64,000 nt of DNA from Bacillus methanolicus (GTDB lineage: Bacteria > Bacillota > Bacilli > Bacillales > Cytobacillaceae): positions 1-64,000 of the forward strand of contig NZ_VTQX01000002.1 of assembly GCF_008764295.1 (NCBI RefSeq), given 5' to 3'. Position 1 is the stretch's first letter. Every line of letters begins with the position of its first letter. The notes under the pieces were generated by a model. That model did no database searches and was not told the origin of the DNA. It worked only from the letters and a program-made list of their open reading frames with translations. Positions 22,471 through 31,386 of this stretch are shown here, piece after piece. A program made the translations under genes and the position numbers.

Positions 22471-22617
22471 TGATGTCACCCTGTTCCTTATTCATAACTT
22501 CATTCACTTTAATATAATTTTATCGTCGCTCATTTTATACAGTTTTAATTCAGCAAAAAATGAGCTGCAGCCAAATCACTCGCTCTTAGTTTGCTGACAA
22601 CTGCTGAAATATAAACA

Positions 22618-22824
22618 TCAACGAAATTTTCCAATAAAATAAAAGATAAGTGAAAGAACAATACTAATTAAAATCGATGTAACAACCGGAAAATAAAAGG
22701 TTGTATTGCCCTTTTTTACGACAATATCCCCAGGTAGCTTTCCAATTTGAATGAATTGCATAAGAAATCCTACAACAAAAATGATTACCCCGACAATCAT
22801 TAGTAGTTTAGGAATTCCGCTCAA
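22618..22824 (-). CDS. DUF2905 small membrane protein
   Basis: A 68-residue protein with two membrane helices (residues 5-25, [20 protein letters not shown]; and 45-66, [20 protein letters not shown]) separated by the DUF2905 signature [20 protein letters not shown]. The start is a TTG (22822-22824) 9 nt after GGAGG. It overlaps the end of ruvB by 17 bp, so it is translationally linked to ruvAB. No function is established for the family. Confidence 0.85.
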   Translation of the reverse strand: MSGIPKLLMIVGVIIFVVGFLMQFIQIGKLPGDIVVKKGNTTFYFPVVTSILISIVLSLIFYFIGKFR

Positions 22825-23821
22825 TAGAAGGCACCTCCATCCCGAAATGGCGATAAACTAGGTCTGTTACAACCCGACCTCGAGGAGTTCTTTGCAGGAA
22901 GCCTATTTGTAATAAATAAGGCTCGTACACATCTTCAATCGTTGTCGATTCTTCACCGATTGTGGCAGCAATCGTCTCTAAACCAACTGGACCGCCGCGA
23001 AATTTCTCAATAATTCCCTTTAATAGCTTATGATCAATATGATCTAAGCCAAGCCGGTCCACTTGCAGAAGCTCTAAAGCCTTCTGTGCCAACGAATGCT
23101 CAATAGCTCCATTGCCACGAACTTGTGCAAAATCTCGCACCCTTCTCAGCAACCGATTAGCAATCCTCGGCGTCCCTCTTGATCTCCTCGCTATTTCAAC
23201 GGCTGCCAATGAATCGATCTCCACTTCAAATACTTCAGCCGTTCGAATCACAATTTCCCTTAACTGCTCTTCATGATAGTATTCTAGCCTGCTTAAAACC
23301 CCAAAGCGATCGCGTAAAGGAGCTGACAATGAGCCAGCTCTTGTCGTTGCTCCGACCAAGGTAAACGGCGGTAAATCCAAACGAACCGAGCGTGCACTTG
23401 GACCTGTACCAATCACAATATCCAAGCAAAAATCCTCCATCGCCGGGTAAAGCACTTCTTCAATTGAGCGTGGTAAGCGATGGATTTCATCAATAAAAAG
23501 GACATCTCCTGGCTCTAACGCTGTTAAAATCGCTGCTAAATCACCTGGGCGCTCAATCGCAGGTCCGGCCGTCGTTCGGATATTTACACCCATTTCATTT
23601 GCAATAATGGTTGCTAAAGTAGTTTTCCCAAGACCGGGTGGACCGTAAAGGAGAACATGGTCCAATGTTTCTTGGCGAAGTTTTGCTGCTTTAATAAAAA
23701 CCTCTAAATTCTCTTTCACCTTATCCTGGCCTATATACTGTTTAAGAGTCTGCGGACGCAAGCTTTGTTCGAGGGAAAGCTCCTGCACATCAGCTTCACC
23801 AGACACAATCCGTTCCTCCAC
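22808..23821 (-). CDS. ruvB: Holliday junction branch migration helicase RuvB
   Basis: Hexameric AAA+ motor that drives branch migration with RuvA. The 337-residue protein has Walker [13 protein letters not shown] (about 60-71), Walker [10 protein letters not shown], sensor GATTRAG and DRFG, and the C-terminal winged helix ([20 protein letters not shown]). I chose the GTG at 23819-23821 ([10 protein letters not shown]) because it aligns with the B. subtilis start and has AAGGGG 8 nt upstream. A GTG three codons earlier overlaps that site. Follows ruvA by 15 bp. I saw no LexA box upstream of ruvA. Confidence 0.96.
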   Translation of the reverse strand: MEERIVSGEADVQELSLEQSLRPQTLKQYIGQDKVKENLEVFIKAAKLRQETLDHVLLYGPPGLGKTTLATIIANEMGVNIRTTAGPAIERPGDLAAILTALEPGDVLFIDEIHRLPRSIEEVLYPAMEDFCLDIVIGTGPSARSVRLDLPPFTLVGATTRAGSLSAPLRDRFGVLSRLEYYHEEQLREIVIRTAEVFEVEIDSLAAVEIARRSRGTPRIANRLLRRVRDFAQVRGNGAIEHSLAQKALELLQVDRLGLDHIDHKLLKGIIEKFRGGPVGLETIAATIGEESTTIEDVYEPYLLQIGFLQRTPRGRVVTDLVYRHFGMEVPSIERNS

Positions 23822-23836
23822 GATCTTCACCCCTTT

Positions 23837-24451
23837 CTATTTTAATAATTTCTGCAAACCTTTTTTTATGTACTGATCTGTCGTTAACGTTTCTTTCTGT
23901 AGTTCAGGCGCAATCTTCTTCATTTCTTTTTCAGAATAGCCGAGCGCCTTTAAAGCCAAAAGCGCCTCTTCAAGTTCTTGATTTGCGCTTTCCGCCCGAA
24001 CGCCTTTGTCAGGAGCAAAAAGATCAGGGAAAAAGTCTGGCACGACATTTTGAAGCTTTCCTTTTAAATCAAGAATCATTTGTCTTGCTGTTTTCTTTCC
24101 CACCCCTGGGAACTTCACTAAAAAGCCTTCATCTTCATTTTCAATTGCGTCGACAACCTGTTCTGGTTCTCCCGCAGCTAAAATAGCTAACGCCCCTTTG
24201 GGACCAATACCAGAGACATTTAACAATTTCGTAAACAAGGTCTTCTCTTCCCTTGTTTGAAAACCATACAATGCCATCATATCTTCACGAACATAGTGAT
24301 ATGTATAAATTTTAATTTCTTTTCCTTGATCCTTCGCATAAACAAACGGATTAGGCGTTGTAATTTGAAAGCCCACTCCGCTCGTTTCCAACACAATATA
24401 TTCAGGGCCGATAAAATCGACCTTCCCTTGAATAAACTCAAACAATTGCAT
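23837..24451 (-). CDS. ruvA: Holliday junction branch migration complex subunit RuvA
   Basis: Tetrameric Holliday-junction-binding subunit. The about 204-residue protein has the N-terminal OB domain ([20 protein letters not shown]), tandem helix-hairpin-helix motifs ([15 protein letters not shown] and [15 protein letters not shown], about 70-130) and the flexible C-terminal RuvB-contacting domain ([14 protein letters not shown]). I chose the ATG at 24449-24451 with GAGGGG upstream. A TTG two codons later is equally spaced and aligns with the shorter B. subtilis start. The frame continues to 24478 without a site. Confidence 0.95.
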   Translation of the reverse strand: MQLFEFIQGKVDFIGPEYIVLETSGVGFQITTPNPFVYAKDQGKEIKIYTYHYVREDMMALYGFQTREEKTLFTKLLNVSGIGPKGALAILAAGEPEQVVDAIENEDEGFLVKFPGVGKKTARQMILDLKGKLQNVVPDFFPDLFAPDKGVRAESANQELEEALLALKALGYSEKEMKKIAPELQKETLTTDQYIKKGLQKLLK

Positions 24452-24775
24452 TCGCCCCTCTAGTTTGCTGTACTTCATTGTATCATACTATCTATCCACC
24501 TACCATAAAGAAAAGCCTCGTTTCAAACAGGAGCGGCAATGATGAATTATTTCAGTTAAAACACTATTTTTCTCTTTTGGAACAACGATTGATGCTGCGG
24601 AAATTTTAAAATTGTTTTACGCTGAACAGACTAGGACACTATCTGTAATACAGAATGTGAACCATGGCAATCGTTTGTCGTGGTGAGACAGTTTATAAGA
24701 GTGACAGATGCATGAACAACCTCTTAACATCGATAAAAAAAGAACCGATTTTAATTCGGTTCCATCAATCCTTCA
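24452..24775. other. Gap between bofC and ruvA
   Basis: Apart from the bofC terminator at 24735-24763, this about 320-bp stretch shows no coding frame. I looked for a LexA/SOS box of the CGAACN4GTTCG type and did not find one. A TATGATACAAT lies just before the ruvA frame but has no convincing -35 box. Confidence 0.4.
24735..24763 (-). terminator. Terminator after bofC
   Basis: On the minus strand GAACCGA-ATTAAAA-TCGGTTC is followed by seven T. Confidence 0.85.
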
Positions 24776-25309
24776 TTAATTGGCTACCTTCTCTTCTAGG
24801 GTAAAGTCTTTGAAAGTTTCTAGCACTTCGACATAATGATGCTTATCCTTTATTGGGATTCCCTTTTTCAACTCTTCATGTTTCTTACTTTCGAGCTTAC
24901 CGATATCTAATTGAAAAAAAGTATGAATAATTTTTGAGGTTTGCGGCTTGCCATTAAAAATGGTTAATGCTCCATCGTTATTAATTCCAAAATAACCATT
25001 AGCTTTAAGGAGCGGAGAAATATCATCGACGAATTCTCTGAAGACTACTTTATCTTCAGTCATATCAATGAGCTGCCAGCTATCATATTTTGCCCAAAAA
25101 TCCTCCATCGACCAAATGGTTTCTTTGACCGTTTCTTGACTGAATTCCCCGTCTAGATACATCCGTTCCAGTACCACTTGAACTTCAAGAGGTTCAAACT
25201 GTAACGTTTCTTTAGTCTGATCATTTTTTGCTTCAGCACTTACGATGCCATCGATTCCCGAAAGAAAGATTGCAATCAGTAAACATATTATAGACCTTAT
25301 GACTTTCAC
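24776..25309 (-). CDS. bofC: Forespore-secreted sigma-K checkpoint protein BofC
   Basis: Exported into the intermembrane space from the forespore, where it inhibits SpoIVB and so delays activation of the SpoIVFB/sigma-K pathway. That pathway's genes spoIVFA/FB lie further along this window. The 177-residue protein has a signal sequence (about 1-25, SIICLLIAIFLSGIDGIVSA) and a two-domain beta-rich body (PLEVQVVLERMYLDGE; then NGYFGINNDGALTIFNG, the BofC C-terminal domain). The start GTG at 25307-25309 has AGAGG 8 nt upstream. A GTG three codons earlier overlaps the site. Monocistronic. Confidence 0.9.
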   Translation of the reverse strand: MKVIRSIICLLIAIFLSGIDGIVSAEAKNDQTKETLQFEPLEVQVVLERMYLDGEFSQETVKETIWSMEDFWAKYDSWQLIDMTEDKVVFREFVDDISPLLKANGYFGINNDGALTIFNGKPQTSKIIHTFFQLDIGKLESKKHEELKKGIPIKDKHHYVEVLETFKDFTLEEKVAN

Positions 25310-25433
25310 AGTGGTCACCTCTTTTAATCAAACATATATCAAATTAACATCAAAACAATTGCTATATCTCCACTATTATTTTGACCAAATAAAGAAATAT
25401 TATCCTTTTTCATAAGAGAAAAAGAAATTTTTT

Positions 25434-25470
25434 CCAAAAAAGGAGCAAAGCCTTTTTCAGCTTGCTCCTT
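25434..25470 (-). terminator. Terminator after the spore lipoprotein gene
   Basis: On the minus strand AAGGAGCAAGC pairs with GCTTTGCTCCTT and is followed by TTTTGG; it begins right after the stop codon at 25475. Confidence 0.75.
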
Positions 25471-25474
25471 AAAG

Positions 25475-26191
25475 TCATTGATTATACTCAACACTTCTAT
25501 TTCTCTCATTACTAATTGTTTTAAACATATGATCAATCTCTTCATCCACCATGTCGCGCGGTCCACCATCACGAAGCTGATTATCAATTGTACGGATTCT
25601 ACTATAGGTGCTGTCATTTGTCGTAACTGATACAGTTCTGCCGTTAACATATGGTTCTATAGCATCCACAATAGCCGCTTTTGTTTCTTCAGCTCTCAGA
25701 GGGTCTTCCAAAACAGCGCCAACAATAATCCGATCCTCATGCACCACTGCTCTCGCATCTGCAACATTGACTACTGTCGTAGCGATATTTCCGATTCTTT
25801 GAGCAAGCCTCCCATTATAGGCTGTATAATAAGAGCTTCTTGCTCCACTGTTATTAGTATTTAAATGGGCATGATAATTTTGATCATCGCGGCTGAATAA
25901 GGTGTAATTAAATTCTCCATCAGGAGCGGCCTTATTATTAATTCCACGAATGCCGTTATTTCTTCCTTCTCCTGCAATGGTATGGTCCATTATTTCTGTT
26001 ACAGGCCCATCGTTATCCTCATTCAACCAATTCGTATTTCCTCCGTCTTCTTCATGGTGTTCATTTGAATAATAACCGATAGCAAGAGGTTGCCGATCCT
26101 GGCCATCTACTGCCTCATCATTGTTGCCACAGGCCCCAAGACTTAACATCATGGCTACAGCAGCAGGCCATGTTAATTTTTTATAGTTCAA
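25475..26191 (-). CDS. coxA: YhcN/YlaJ-family sporulation lipoprotein (CoxA/YrbB-like)
   Basis: Spore cortex- or membrane-associated lipoprotein. The 238-residue chain has a lipoprotein signal peptide with lipobox LGAC (Cys near residue 20). A charged low-complexity stretch follows, then the YhcN/YlaJ domain (LAQRIGNIATTVVNVADARA, IIVGAVLE, and EPYVNGRTVSVTTNDS). The start is a TTG (26189-26191) 9 nt after AGGGGG. Proximity to a SafA-like gene parallels coxA-safA of B. subtilis, although here a kinase-fold gene lies between them. The symbol rests on that position. Confidence 0.82.
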   Translation of the reverse strand: MNYKKLTWPAAVAMMLSLGACGNNDEAVDGQDRQPLAIGYYSNEHHEEDGGNTNWLNEDNDGPVTEIMDHTIAGEGRNNGIRGINNKAAPDGEFNYTLFSRDDQNYHAHLNTNNSGARSSYYTAYNGRLAQRIGNIATTVVNVADARAVVHEDRIIVGAVLEDPLRAEETKAAIVDAIEPYVNGRTVSVTTNDSTYSRIRTIDNQLRDGGPRDMVDEEIDHMFKTISNERNRSVEYNQ

Positions 26192-26292
26192 AATAATACG
26201 CCCCCTACTCTCAAATAAGAGCAAAACACTTGCTCACTATTAGAGTGTGAGGTGAATTCCTTTTTCATCCTGTCAGTTCCGACCAGTCTGCT

Positions 26293-27294
26293 TTATTTTT
26301 GGGAATGTCCGCTTAATGCAAACTGTAGCTCCTTAATAAAACGCTCTCTTTCAAAAAACTGCCCTACTGTTAAATCAAGAAGTTGACGTACAATAATCGG
26401 ATTATTATATTGCTTCTCCCTAATCATTCTGTTCCATTCCCTAAAGATGTCAGATGGAAAAGCTAATCCATACAAAAAGAATTTCGAATGTAAGAAAGGA
26501 CGTATTAATTCCAATTTTGCCAAACGCTCAAACGACCAATTTATATGTGGAAGAATCCGATTAGCAAATTGAAGATAATCAAGACTTCTATCTCCTATCA
26601 TCATTAAATCGAAATCAATGAGATATAATTCTTCCCCTTCTATTCGTAGAAAATTATGATGCGCCAAGTCGCCATGTAAGATAGTAGGAGAGTTGCTGGC
26701 TCCTGTCTCTTGCTCCAAACCACGAAGCGCCCAATCTGCCCATTGTAATATCTCTTCTAGGATTTCTTTTTGAATAAAAAATTTAATAAAGGAAATTTGG
26801 TTTAGAAATGCAGCTGTTCTTCCCCTCCACTTATTTAATAAGTGCTGTTTTTTTAACTCTCCATTATATTTCTCAACAAGCTCACGGCCGACTTCATGGA
26901 ATTGATGTAACAAAGCTAAAGCTTCAACCCTATTATCATGCCCTTCATAAGTAAATGAATGATCAGAAGGAGGGAGGTATTCGATAATGCCATAAAATGT
27001 TTGCTCAAAAAATAAAGGGCAACCACTTGTTAAATTATAAAAAGAATAAGTATGAGAAAATCCGTGCTCCTTTAAATCCATTGTTATGTTTACTTGCCTC
27101 TTAAGGCGTCGATATGATGGATAACCTTTGATGATATACTTGGCAAAGTCATTACTTTCAAGGAGGAAAACATGATTGCTAAGAGGTTGCAAGGATTTAA
27201 TTTGAAAGGGAAGCTGTTCTTGTAAATAAAAAAGGAGACGATCCATATATAAACCGTCTCCCTGATCGTTAATCGTCACTTCCATCACTTTCAT
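26293..27294 (-). CDS. Spore-coat-type aminoglycoside phosphotransferase-fold protein (CotI/YsxE/YutH family)
   Basis: A 333-residue protein of the APH/CotS kinase-like fold. Motifs include the nucleotide-binding Lys region (FAKYIIKGYPSYRRLKRQV), the catalytic loop ILHGDLAHHNFL and the metal-binding YLIDFD segment. The catalytic Asp and Asn are present, so activity is possible, although many family members are structural coat proteins. The ATG at 27292-27294 follows AAGGA by 6 nt and overlaps the end of the SafA-like gene by 26 bp, indicating co-translation. The context suggests a spore-coat or cortex role. Confidence 0.83.
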   Translation of the reverse strand: MKVMEVTINDQGDGLYMDRLLFYLQEQLPFQIKSLQPLSNHVFLLESNDFAKYIIKGYPSYRRLKRQVNITMDLKEHGFSHTYSFYNLTSGCPLFFEQTFYGIIEYLPPSDHSFTYEGHDNRVEALALLHQFHEVGRELVEKYNGELKKQHLLNKWRGRTAAFLNQISFIKFFIQKEILEEILQWADWALRGLEQETGASNSPTILHGDLAHHNFLRIEGEELYLIDFDLMMIGDRSLDYLQFANRILPHINWSFERLAKLELIRPFLHSKFFLYGLAFPSDIFREWNRMIREKQYNNPIIVRQLLDLTVGQFFERERFIKELQFALSGHSQK

Positions 27295-28858
27295 TTTGCT
27301 TCCTTGCCATCCCAAAACCAGCACCCATTGGTCCATAAGGGTTCATATACGGAGGACTAGCAAACGGCTGGCCATATGGTGGAGCATACACTGGTGCCAC
27401 ACCTGGCCCATATCCTCCTGGCATAGCTTGGGCAGGTGCTCCCGGTCCATATCCTCCCGCTTCTGGATACTCTCCTTCCGCCTCATACCCCATCGGTGTT
27501 TCCATCCCATATCCTGTTGGTACGGCGCCAGGAAAGTTTGGTGCAAATCCTCCTGGCATTCCATAACCTGTAGGCACTTGTGGTTGAGGGCCATAGCTAC
27601 CCACTAATTGTGGTCCACCGCATCCGCAATCTTTATCATCCATTGCTCCTTGTACTGCTGGAAATGGCTGGTTCGAGCCAAATGGCATTGCTTGAGGAGC
27701 GTATGCCCCAGCAACTTCTGGTCCTGGTCCATATGGCGGATGGGCAGGATATGGTTGTGCCAATCCCGGTCCTGGAGGTCCATATGGCATTGGATAAGGA
27801 GCAGCATATGGAGGACATGGATATGGCGGACACGGATATGGTGCCTGCATCATTGGAGCGACTTGTGGCATCGGCGGCATATTCATCATCTCCGGTGAGA
27901 CTTGTGGCATCGCTGGCATATTCGCCATTTCCGGTGAGACTTGTGGCATCGCTGGCATATTCGCCATTTCCGGTGAGACTTGCGGCATCGCTGGCATATT
28001 CGCCATTTCCGGTGAGACTTGCGGCATGTTTGGCATATTCGGCATATTTGCCATTGGAGGAAGTTGGGCATTATCATATGCTCCCATTACACCGGCAGGT
28101 TGATTAGGCATAAACGGAGATGATTCATCATCAAAATAATGATTTTCTACTCCCGGCATTCCTCCATAGTTCGGAGGTTGCTGCATTGCTCCTTGTACTC
28201 CGGGATTCACTGGTGATTGCTGATATGGATATCCCCCTGGAGCAGGGTAAGGTTTAAATGGATACATCGGCTGCTGAAATCCTCCTTTAATCGGCATTTC
28301 GATTGAGGATGATTCCTCAAAAGAATCCGTTTCTACAGGCTTAAAAGGCTTTACTGGTTTAGTTTCCGGTAGAATATTCGCCGGTTTTGGTGGCAATTGC
28401 GGTGCCTGATGAGGCTTTTGTTCCACATTAACATTTGCCATATTCATCATATAATAGTTGTTAATATCAATTTCCGGAATGATCGGTTTAGGCATTTTCG
28501 GTACAAATGGTTTTTTCGGTGTTTCCACTTTTGGCACTTCAGGCACTGGCTTTTCCATAATCGGTTTTTCTTCCACTTTTTCAACCGGCGCCTCTTTTTT
28601 CTTCTCCTTTACAAAAGGCTGTTCTTTTACTTGTTTTTCCTTTTTAACGCCCATATTGAACTGTGTTTCTTTCTGACCAATAGGAGCTTCTTTTTTAATG
28701 CTTCCCCCAGCAGTTGGAACTTTTATTTTCATCCCGGGCATAATCATATCAGGATTGCTGAGCTGTGAATTCAGTTTCTTCAGCTCTTCAAAATTCACGC
28801 CGTACTTTTTGGCGATTTTCCAAAGAGTATCCCCTTTCTGTACGATATGGATCTTCAC
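27269..28858 (-). CDS. safA: SafA-like spore morphogenetic LysM protein
   Basis: A 529-residue protein with an N-terminal LysM domain (about 2-47, IHIVQKGDTLWKIAKKYGVN). A Lys/Glu/Pro-rich linker (about 50-170) follows. The rest is Pro/Met/Gly/Tyr-rich, with four 13-residue repeats (QVSPEMANMPAMP) around residues 280-333 and Cys-rich islands (PCPPYPCPPY, DKDCGCGG). In B. subtilis SafA uses LysM to target the cortex-coat interface and organises inner coat assembly. This composition and neighbourhood fit that role. The start is a GTG (28856-28858) preceded by GGAGGGAG. It leads a coupled pair with the kinase-fold gene. Confidence 0.85.
   Translation of the reverse strand: MKIHIVQKGDTLWKIAKKYGVNFEELKKLNSQLSNPDMIMPGMKIKVPTAGGSIKKEAPIGQKETQFNMGVKKEKQVKEQPFVKEKKKEAPVEKVEEKPIMEKPVPEVPKVETPKKPFVPKMPKPIIPEIDINNYYMMNMANVNVEQKPHQAPQLPPKPANILPETKPVKPFKPVETDSFEESSSIEMPIKGGFQQPMYPFKPYPAPGGYPYQQSPVNPGVQGAMQQPPNYGGMPGVENHYFDDESSPFMPNQPAGVMGAYDNAQLPPMANMPNMPNMPQVSPEMANMPAMPQVSPEMANMPAMPQVSPEMANMPAMPQVSPEMMNMPPMPQVAPMMQAPYPCPPYPCPPYAAPYPMPYGPPGPGLAQPYPAHPPYGPGPEVAGAYAPQAMPFGSNQPFPAVQGAMDDKDCGCGGPQLVGSYGPQPQVPTGYGMPGGFAPNFPGAVPTGYGMETPMGYEAEGEYPEAGGYGPGAPAQAMPGGYGPGVAPVYAPPYGQPFASPPYMNPYGPMGAGFGMARKQNESDGSDD
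27861..28016 (-). repeat. 39-bp tandem repeat within safA (four copies)
   Basis: Four consecutive 39-bp units start at 27861, 27900, 27939 and 27978, with a fifth partial copy after 28016. The last three full units are nearly identical and the first has diverged. Each encodes QVSPEMANMPAMP or a close variant. Confidence 0.92.
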
Positions 28859-29199
28859 TCTGACTTCTCCCTCCTATGCAAATGTCCATATATTGTATGA
28901 TTGTGTGGGTAATTTGCTAATAATCTTCAAAAAAACTTATGCTTAATCTAAATAAATTATGTTAGCGGAGAGTGAAAACATTCTCGTACAAGCTTGAAAT
29001 TTGTCAAAAAAGGGAGTTTGCTTCTATCCACAAAAGTGATTGAATATCGACTGTAAGAAAAAACTACGATAAACTATTTTCAAGATGGTTTATATCATTA
29101 GAAGACATGAGAAATAAAGACTTCAAAAGAATGAGCAAAAAATCGTTATTGTATAACAAAGTTTATATAGAAAATATAGAAGTAAAGGGTGGAGAACAC
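28859..29199. other. Divergent gap between safA and niaR
   Basis: 341 bp with no supported gene. The niaR frame is open further upstream (from 29107), but the extra codons are A/T-rich and lack a ribosome binding site. Promoters for safA (expected sporulation sigma factor) and niaR must lie here, but I cannot assign them with confidence. In B. subtilis the nad operon lies between these two genes. No trace of it is visible. Confidence 0.45.
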
Positions 29200-29736
29200 A
29201 TGAAAGGTCAGAAAATTCTAGGTGATGAAAGAAGGAAGCTGATTGTATCCTGGCTCCAAACAAGCCAAGAACCGATAACTGGAAGTGAATTAGCAAAGAA
29301 AACCAATGTCTCTAGACAAGTAATAGTTGGAGATATTACATTGCTTAAAGCACAAGGAGAACCAATTATTGCAACAAGCCAAGGATATTTGTATATGAGA
29401 CGACCGGAAATGTCAAACAGGGTGGAAAGAACGATCGCCTGTTTCCATCCACCAGAAAAAACGGAAGAGGAACTGTTATTACTGGTCAAACATGGAGTAA
29501 CAGTCCTTGATGTAAAAATTGAACACTCCGTATACGGTGATTTAACTGCCTCAATTATGGTTTCATCAGCGAAAGAAGTTCAGCAATTTATTGAGAAAAT
29601 CAGCGCCACTAATTCTTCCTATTTATCAGAATTAACAGATGGCATCCACCTTCATACGATAGCTGCTGCAACAGAAGAAGCCCTAAATCAAGCTGAAGAA
29701 GCATTACGAACCAATGGCTTCCTTATCGAAGCATGA
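29200..29736 (+). CDS. niaR: Niacin-responsive transcriptional repressor NiaR (YrxA)
   Basis: Represses NAD synthesis and niacin uptake genes when nicotinic acid is abundant. The 178-residue protein has an N-terminal HTH_11 winged helix (about 6-60, SGSELAKKTNVSRQVIVGDI; the first residues read TGSELAKK) and a C-terminal 3H domain. The latter's conserved histidines are visible in ACFHPPEKT, KIEHSVYGDL and GIHLHTI. The ATG at 29200 has GGTGGAG upstream. Unlike in B. subtilis it is not beside nadABC, so its targets must be elsewhere. Convergent with pheA. Confidence 0.93.
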   Translation: MKGQKILGDERRKLIVSWLQTSQEPITGSELAKKTNVSRQVIVGDITLLKAQGEPIIATSQGYLYMRRPEMSNRVERTIACFHPPEKTEEELLLLVKHGVTVLDVKIEHSVYGDLTASIMVSSAKEVQQFIEKISATNSSYLSELTDGIHLHTIAAATEEALNQAEEALRTNGFLIEA

Positions 29737-29762
29737 ATGAACTTTAAAATAGGACTATAGGG

Positions 29763-29791
29763 CAAAAAGGAGCCTATCTGACCCCTTTTTG
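29763..29791 (-). terminator. Possible bidirectional terminator between niaR and pheA
   Basis: CAAAAAGG (29763-29770) and CCTTTTTG (29784-29791) form an 8-bp stem with the pheA stop codon in the loop. The T content is inside the stem rather than after it, so this is moderate evidence. Confidence 0.45.
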
Positions 29792-30646
29792 CTGTTTTAC
29801 TTGATAATATGGATAACTTCCTAAAACCTTAACCGCACAGCCAAGTGCTTCTAGTTCAGCAATTGCGCCAGGGATCAAAACTTGATCCATCGCCATTTCG
29901 ACATCGATTATAAAGAAATAATTTCCAAGCCCTGTTTTAGTTGGTCTTGATTCAATTTTTGAAAGATTAAGCTTTCTCCAAGCAAATGCTGACAATACCT
30001 GATGGAGAGCACCAGAACGATCATCCGCGGGGAGAGTAATCATTAACGACGTTTTGTTGCCAGCCCTCTGCAAAGGACTATTGCTGAATTGGCTCTCCTC
30101 CTTGGCCAAAACAATAAAGCGTGTGTGATTGAAATCAAAGTCATGAATGTCAGGGGCGACAATTGCTAGTCCATATTCTTCAGCTGCTAATTCATTGGCA
30201 ATCGCTGCTGCTTGGTCTGCCGGATGATCAAATACATGTTTCGCAGCCGCTGCCGTCGAGGTGACACTTACTCTTTGAACTCCATGACAATTTTGGTGAA
30301 GAAATTTATGACATTGGGCAATTGCATGCGAATGACTATAGATCGTCTCAATATTTTTCCAATTATCTTTATTTTGGGGGTGGACCATTAAATGCTGCCT
30401 AATTGGCGCTGTTACCTCTGCTAAAATAGGAAGCGTTATCTCATGGATTAAATAGTCAAGAGTGATATTAACCGACCCTTCTAATGCATTTTCCAATGGT
30501 ACGACACAAGCATCCACTTCATTTTTCATGACGGCATCCAAGCAATCAGGAATCGTCATATATGGAATCCCCTCATCGGACGGAAACATTTCGCGTACTG
30601 CGATGTCTGTAAACGTGGCTTTCGGCCCTAAAAATGCAATTTTCAT
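29774..30646 (-). CDS. pheA: Prephenate dehydratase
   Basis: Converts prephenate to phenylpyruvate in phenylalanine synthesis. The 290-residue monofunctional enzyme has the catalytic domain (starting MKIAFLGPKATFT, with the TRF motif in NHTRFIVLA near residue 175). Its C-terminal ACT regulatory domain contains the phenylalanine-binding ESRPTKTGLGNYFFIID segment. GGAGG lies 9 nt before the ATG. It lies about 220 bp downstream of pheB in the obg-pheB-pheA order found in B. subtilis. Confidence 0.96.
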   Translation of the reverse strand: MKIAFLGPKATFTDIAVREMFPSDEGIPYMTIPDCLDAVMKNEVDACVVPLENALEGSVNITLDYLIHEITLPILAEVTAPIRQHLMVHPQNKDNWKNIETIYSHSHAIAQCHKFLHQNCHGVQRVSVTSTAAAAKHVFDHPADQAAAIANELAAEEYGLAIVAPDIHDFDFNHTRFIVLAKEESQFSNSPLQRAGNKTSLMITLPADDRSGALHQVLSAFAWRKLNLSKIESRPTKTGLGNYFFIIDVEMAMDQVLIPGAIAELEALGCAVKVLGSYPYYQVKQQKGVR

Positions 30647-30867
30647 ATGAATTTTCCTCCCCAGAAGTCATCCTGTTGTCTATATGAAAAGGACGCCTTA
30701 ATCTTATGTAAATATCTAGTCAATTTCATAATTCTCACTTCTAGTTAAAAACGAACATCACTGAACTTTTGCACCATTTTAATTTGTTAGGATCTTGATC
30801 GTTTTTAATAAGCGATTCTATCTATCTAAAATTTCAAATAATTTCAATCAAATCTTTGGGTTTGGAG

Positions 30868-31323
30868 CTACGCCCCAGACCCAAGTACCTCTACATTTTC
30901 CACAAATTCTAGCTTTTTTAAATTCGCTAATAGCTCATTGATCTCTATTCCCATTCCTGTAATGTTGAGGGACATCGTTACTTGTGCTCTCCCTTGAAGC
31001 GGGATTGTTTGATGGATCGTCAACACATTACAACCTGATGATGCTACAACCCCAAGTAACTGTGAAAGGGTTCCAGAACGGTCTTCTAAATGAAAAAACA
31101 AAGTGATTAATTTTTCCTTCACAATGGTGTGAAACGGAAAAACAGTGTCACGATACTTATAAAATGCACTTCGACTTAAATCAACTTGTTGAACAGCATC
31201 CCAAACGGATTCTACTTTTTTCCGTTCGATCATTTCCTTTGCCTCTAGCGTCTTCTTCATCGCCTCAGGTAAAACATCCTCACGCACCAAATAAAATTTC
31301 TTATCAAATTTGTCTTTGCTCAT
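30868..31323 (-). CDS. pheB: ACT domain-containing protein PheB
   Basis: A 151-residue protein conserved upstream of pheA in Bacillaceae. The N-terminal half is helical ([34 protein letters not shown], a HTH-like region). The C-terminal half (about 70-147) is an ACT domain ([20 protein letters not shown]). It has been annotated as a second chorismate mutase-like or regulatory protein, but I do not see a chorismate mutase active site, and its activity is not certain. The start ATG has GGTGG upstream. It follows obg by 63 bp. Confidence 0.88.
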   Translation of the reverse strand: MSKDKFDKKFYLVREDVLPEAMKKTLEAKEMIERKKVESVWDAVQQVDLSRSAFYKYRDTVFPFHTIVKEKLITLFFHLEDRSGTLSQLLGVVASSGCNVLTIHQTIPLQGRAQVTMSLNITGMGIEINELLANLKKLEFVENVEVLGSGA

Positions 31324-31386
31324 TTCTCCACCCCATTAGAAAAGGGCGAACGCCAAAGTTCTTTGACGTCTCCTTTTCAAGAAAAT

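Noticed and set aside
24452-24775. Looked for a LexA/SOS operator before ruvAB
   Set aside because: No CGAACN4GTTCG-like palindrome found.
25339-25650. 103-codon minus-strand frame overlapping the end of the spore lipoprotein gene
   Set aside because: Considered as a frameshifted lipoprotein tail, but the lipoprotein frame ends normally just before a terminator that this frame would cross.
27580-28107. 175-codon plus-strand frame opposite safA
   Set aside because: Antisense by-product of the Pro/Met repeat region; low-complexity, no ribosome binding site.
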